Assembly: GCF_038405225.1 (NCBI RefSeq)
Contig: NZ_CP151657.1
Location: 806,001-870,000 of the forward strand
Reading direction: 5' to 3'
Source: Arthrobacter citreus
GTDB taxonomy: Bacteria; Actinomycetota; Actinomycetes; Actinomycetales; Micrococcaceae
DNA length: 64,000 bases
Positions within the stretch are counted from its first letter, which is position 1. Each line of letters starts with the position of its first letter. The position numbers and the translations under genes were made by a program. The notes below the pieces were generated by a model, which did no database searches, was not told the DNA's origin, and was given only the letters and a program-made list of their open reading frames with translations. Shown piece by piece: positions 61,107 to 64,000 of the stretch.

Positions 61107-61589
61107 TTGCCTCAAAGTCCGGAACCGGTTGCTGTTCGGCAGCGCCCGGCTCCGGACTTTGTGCTTTCCAACCAATTTGGCGAACCCTTGGCCTTGGCGG
61201 CCTTGCGGGGAACGCCCGTCGTCCTGGTCTTTTATCCATTCGCCTTCTCCGGTGTATGCACCGGAGAGCTGGATGAACTGCAGGGCGCCCAGACAGAGAT
61301 CAACCGTGCGGGAGCCAGAATGCTGGCGGTTTCCTGCGACTCCAAGTACGCACTGCGGGCCTATGCGCAGCAGCGCGGATACACCTTTGACCTGCTGGCC
61401 GACTTTTGGCCGCACGGACAGGTGTCCGAAGCCTACGGTGCTTTCGACGCGGAGCTCGGCCGCCCGGTGCGGGCCTCGTTTATCATCGATGGTGGGGGAC
61501 TGATCCGCAGCGAGATCCGGTCGGATCCTGGATCGCCCCGTCCTTTGCAGGCCTATCTGGATGCACTCAAGGAGATACCCCCGGCATGA
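61107..61589 (+). CDS. ahpE: Peroxiredoxin, AhpE/Bcp type
   Basis: A 160-residue peroxidase. PAPDFVLSNQFGEPLALAALRGTPVVLVFYPFAFSGVCTGELDELQGAQTEINRAGARMLAVSCDSKYALRAYAQQRGYTFDLLADFWPHGQVSEAYGAF carries the peroxidatic Cys in the P-F-A-F-S-G-V-C-T motif near residue 50; the second Cys (VSCDSKY) is outside the usual resolving position, so a one-Cys mechanism as in AhpE is likely. TTG 61107 starts 7 nt after the DUF3052 stop; the stop overlaps the sirtuin ATG by 4 nt. Confidence 0.87.
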   Translation: MPQSPEPVAVRQRPAPDFVLSNQFGEPLALAALRGTPVVLVFYPFAFSGVCTGELDELQGAQTEINRAGARMLAVSCDSKYALRAYAQQRGYTFDLLADFWPHGQVSEAYGAFDAELGRPVRASFIIDGGGLIRSEIRSDPGSPRPLQAYLDALKEIPPA

Positions 61590-62617
61590 CCCACGCACCA
61601 CAGCCATACGCAGGTTCGGGATCCGGATCGCCGGCCCCCGGACCTGCTTCATCCGGTTCCTCTCCCTCCGAGGCCCGCCCGGGCCTGGGACTTACCGGAT
61701 TTGTCCGGTCGGAGCCGGCAACACCGGCCGCACCGGCACCCACACCCGAGGAGGAGCGCGGCCTGCGCCGCGCCGTCGAGCTGCTGAGCGGCCGACGGAT
61801 CGCTGTCCTCACCGGCGCCGGTTTAAGCACGGACTCCGGAATTCCGGATTACCGGGGGCCGGAGGCGCCGCCGCGCAAGCCCATGACGTACCAGGAATTC
61901 GTGGGCGACGACGATCTCCGCCGGCGCTACTGGGCGCGGAACCACGTGGGCTGGCACCATCTGCGGCATGCCGCACCCAACGCCGGACACGCCGCCGTCG
62001 CCCGCTTGGAACGCCGGGGCCTGACCACCGGGCTGATCACCCAAAACGTTGACCGGCTGCACACCGATGCCGGCAGCGCCCTGTGCGTTGACCTGCACGG
62101 GCGCTTCGACCGGGTGCTGTGCCTGGATTGCGGCACCCGCTATTCGCGCCAAACGGTGTCCCGGCTGCTCGAAGAGCTGAATCCCGGATTCCTGGAGCGC
62201 ACCCGGCTGGACGGGGACATCGCCCCCGACGCCGATGCCGACGTCGAGGACACCGCGGACTTTGTGGTGGCTGACTGTCCTGTCTGCGGCGGCATGCTCA
62301 AGCCCGACTTCGTGTACTTCGGCGAGAACGTGCCCCGGGACCGGGTGGCGGCCGCCTTCGCCATGCTGAACGCAGCCGATGCGCTCGTGGTTGCGGGTTC
62401 TTCGCTGACGGTCATGAGCGGGCTGCGCTTTGTTAAGCATGCGCATAAAACCGGTAAGCCGGTGGTGATCATTAACCGGGGGAGCACCCGCGGCGACGAT
62501 CTCGCGGACGTGAAAATCGAAGCGGGCGTGGCCACGGCGCTGGAATATCTGGCTTCCGAACTGCCCGACCTCACCCGCCGATTCCCCGATGGGCAGGGGC
62601 AACAGGGCTCTGATTAG
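61586..62617 (+). CDS. Sir2-family NAD-dependent protein deacylase
   Basis: A 343-residue sirtuin. After a Pro/Ser/Gly-rich N-terminus of about 60 residues, the NAD loop is RIAVLTGAGLSTDSGIPDYRGPEAPPRKPMTYQEF; GLITQNVDRLHTDAGSALCVDLHGRFDRVLCLDCGTRYS contains the catalytic His (DLHG); the zinc Cys are CLDC and CPVC; then GGMLKPDFVYFGENVPRDRV and SSLTVMSGLRFVKHAHKTGKPVVIINRGSTRGDDLADVKIEAG. It is co-translated with the peroxiredoxin (ATGA overlap). Substrates are acyl-lysines, unknown here; acetylation of AceE nearby is a guess only. Confidence 0.9.
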   Translation: MTHAPQPYAGSGSGSPAPGPASSGSSPSEARPGLGLTGFVRSEPATPAAPAPTPEEERGLRRAVELLSGRRIAVLTGAGLSTDSGIPDYRGPEAPPRKPMTYQEFVGDDDLRRRYWARNHVGWHHLRHAAPNAGHAAVARLERRGLTTGLITQNVDRLHTDAGSALCVDLHGRFDRVLCLDCGTRYSRQTVSRLLEELNPGFLERTRLDGDIAPDADADVEDTADFVVADCPVCGGMLKPDFVYFGENVPRDRVAAAFAMLNAADALVVAGSSLTVMSGLRFVKHAHKTGKPVVIINRGSTRGDDLADVKIEAGVATALEYLASELPDLTRRFPDGQGQQGSD

Positions 62618-62701
62618 GTAATTTCCCAAAGCGTCGGGTAAAGTAATTCCTCGTGATGCGGCGCTGATCAAGGAGAACTTGAAAGGCATAACGGTCACAA
62701 A

Positions 62702-62774
62702 GGGTCTTTAGCTCAGCTGGTAGAGCGCCACGTTTACACCGTGGATGTCATCGGTTCGATCCCGGTAGGACCCA
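62702..62774 (+). tRNA. tRNA-Val (anticodon TAC)
   Basis: A 73-nt cloverleaf: acceptor GGGTCTT (62702) with AGGACCC, D-arm GCTC..GAGC, anticodon stem CCACG/CGTGG with loop TTTACAC (anticodon TAC), T-arm with GGTTCGATCC. The discriminator base is A and CCA is not encoded. A terminator hairpin follows. Confidence 0.95.
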
Positions 62775-62798
62775 CCGCAGAAGTAAGCGGTAAACAAG

Positions 62799-62834
62799 AA
62801 AACCCCGCCATCCGGTTCCGGACGGCGGGGTTTT
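62799..62834. terminator. Terminator between tRNA-Val and the flavin monooxygenase gene
   Basis: An 11-bp AAAACCCCGCC/GGCGGGGTTTT stem (62799-62809 with 62824-62834) with an inner TCCGG/CCGGA stem; symmetric ends suit both convergent genes. Confidence 0.9.
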
Positions 62835-62851
62835 CTGCTGTCTGCACCCGG

Positions 62852-64000
62852 CTAGCGGACGGCCAGGGCCTCCTGCGGAAGCTCCGACCCGGACACCGGC
62901 CCCGGTGCAAGGTAGGCCTCCAGGGTGTCATCCATCGCCCTAATCCACGGTGTGTGGTGCGGCTGTGACATGGTGCCGGTCATGACCGACCGGTGCACCC
63001 TGTCGCGGTAGCCCATGATGTCCTGCTTCTTCTCCCTCATCCAGGCCTTGAACAGCTCGGAGACGGCGTCCAGATCGAAGGTGGGGTAGTCCGTCCGGTC
63101 CATGAGGTCCCGCACATAGGCGCTTTGGAAATCGGCCTCGTCATCGTGCGTTTCCAGGGCATCCTGCGCCGAATGCCAGGCGGCTATGTCCGCGGCGCGT
63201 GCCTCGGCGGAAGGTATCCCGATCCGGCCCATCATCAGGTCGCGGGCGTACCAGGCCTGCACATCGAACATATTGAACGTGTAGTACTGGTCCTGCATGC
63301 CCAGGTAGATCAGGTTGGGGTTCTCCTGCCACAGGATGCCCTTGTACAGGTTCCCGGGGTAGAGGACGTTGCGCGAGACCAGGGACAGATCAGAGGGCAG
63401 GAAGGGGTACGTGTGGCGGTACCCGGTGCACAGTACGACGGCGTCGAAGTCTTGCGTTGTGCCGTCCAGGAAAGAAGCAGTGCTGCCGTTGAAGCCGGTC
63501 ACCAGCGGGCGCTCCTCAATGCCTTCGGGCCAGTCGTAGCCAAGTTCATGGCTGCGGTAGCTGATGGTGACTGAGCTGGCACCCATCTTGTAGGCCTGCG
63601 AGCCAATGTCCTCCGCGGAATAGCTGCTGCCGATCATCAGGACATTGCGCCCGGCGAAGCGTTCGGCCCCGCGGAAGTCGTGGGCGTGCAGGACCTCGCC
63701 CGGGAACGTATTGATCCCTGCAAACTCCGGTACAACGGGGCTCGAAAAGTGCCCGGTGGCCACCACCAGTTTGTCGAAGACGTGCGTCTCAGTGAGGCCC
63801 GTTACAAGGTTTTCCACCTGAACGGTGAACTCATCGGCGGCCTCGTCCCAGGTGACCCACCGGGCCGCAGTGTTGAAGCGGACGTACCTGCGCACATCGC
63901 TCTTTTCCACCCGGCCCTTGATGTAGTCGAAGAGGACTTCGCGCGGAGGGTAGGAGGAAATAGGGCGGCCGAAGTGTTCGTCAAAGGTGTAGTCGGCAAA
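62852..64000 (-). CDS. Flavin-containing monooxygenase, 5' end outside the window
   Basis: The gene reads left to a stop at 62852 and continues past the right edge; 382 codons are visible. They begin FADYTFDEHFGRPISSYPPREVLFDYIKGR, as in bacterial FMOs and trimethylamine monooxygenases. The FMO motif F-x-G-x3-H-x3-F is FPGEVLHAHDF, the NADPH-binding loop is VLMIGSSYSAEDIGSQ, and CTGYRHTYPFLP follows. The product could oxygenate trimethylamine or another soft nucleophile (N or S); the FAD-binding N-terminus is not visible. It is convergent with tRNA-Val. Confidence 0.87.
   Translation of the reverse strand, partial: FADYTFDEHFGRPISSYPPREVLFDYIKGRVEKSDVRRYVRFNTAARWVTWDEAADEFTVQVENLVTGLTETHVFDKLVVATGHFSSPVVPEFAGINTFPGEVLHAHDFRGAERFAGRNVLMIGSSYSAEDIGSQAYKMGASSVTISYRSHELGYDWPEGIEERPLVTGFNGSTASFLDGTTQDFDAVVLCTGYRHTYPFLPSDLSLVSRNVLYPGNLYKGILWQENPNLIYLGMQDQYYTFNMFDVQAWYARDLMMGRIGIPSAEARAADIAAWHSAQDALETHDDEADFQSAYVRDLMDRTDYPTFDLDAVSELFKAWMREKKQDIMGYRDRVHRSVMTGTMSQPHHTPWIRAMDDTLEAYLAPGPVSGSELPQEALAVR

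Overview
The window is a 64 kb piece of chromosome from a high-GC actinobacterium, most likely a member of the Micrococcaceae close to Arthrobacter. The pointers are frequent GTG/TTG starts, actinobacterial families (DUF3145, DUF3052, DUF2469, DUF222-HNH, homodimeric AceE), a fused OleBC olefin enzyme, and conserved housekeeping order. The genus is an inference; there is no rRNA in the window. No phage, IS element or CRISPR array was seen.

Layout. 0-5 kb: end of coaD, a polysaccharide pyruvyl transferase, a YdcF-like membrane protein, then the yceD-rpmF-rnc-mutM run. 5-11 kb: a reverse-strand oleA-oleBC-oleD operon for head-to-head long-chain olefins, followed by a serine hydrolase. 11-26 kb: smc, ftsY and ffh, with accessory genes between them (small secreted protein, GATase-MFS pair, membrane-anchored GH79-like hydrolase, amtB-glnK, an atypical zwf). 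26-29.5 kb: a degenerate Nudix protein, an alpha/beta hydrolase, a GNAT with a collagen-like insert, a non-coding array of 15-bp repeats, and a VOC dioxygenase with an apparently leaderless, operator-overlapped promoter. 29.7-36.5 kb: rpsP-khpA-rimM-trmD-rplS, two tandem signal peptidases, rnhB, DUF2469, GNAT, 2H phosphoesterase. 36.6-39.3 kb: a sortase-anchored Pro-rich surface protein and a membrane protein. 39.5-45 kb: yraN-comM-dprA, an Ogt homologue without its cysteine, xerC, DUF3145. 45-55.4 kb: all on the reverse strand, matC-like carrier, CoA-transferase, accDA, fasR, fabD, fabH, acpP, fabF, with a divergent GntR regulator. 55.6-64 kb: DUF222-HNH protein, aceE, DUF3052, peroxiredoxin, sirtuin, tRNA-Val and a 3'-truncated view of a flavin monooxygenase.

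How it fits together. AceE makes acetyl-CoA; AccDA and possibly a malonate uptake/CoA-transfer branch feed malonyl-CoA to the FASII genes; acyl products can go to membrane lipid or to OleA. A shared 17-bp inverted repeat lies before fasR and before fabD and is the best candidate FasR operator. Nearly every convergent gene pair is separated by a strong hairpin; the two that lack an ordinary T-tailed one (mutM/hydrolase and glnK/zwf) carry copies of a 90-nt element with fixed internal spacing. The items most worth following are that element, the 15-bp repeat array, the matC-caiB-accDA-fab link, the fasR operator pair, the Cys-to-Thr Ogt and the leaderless VOC promoter.
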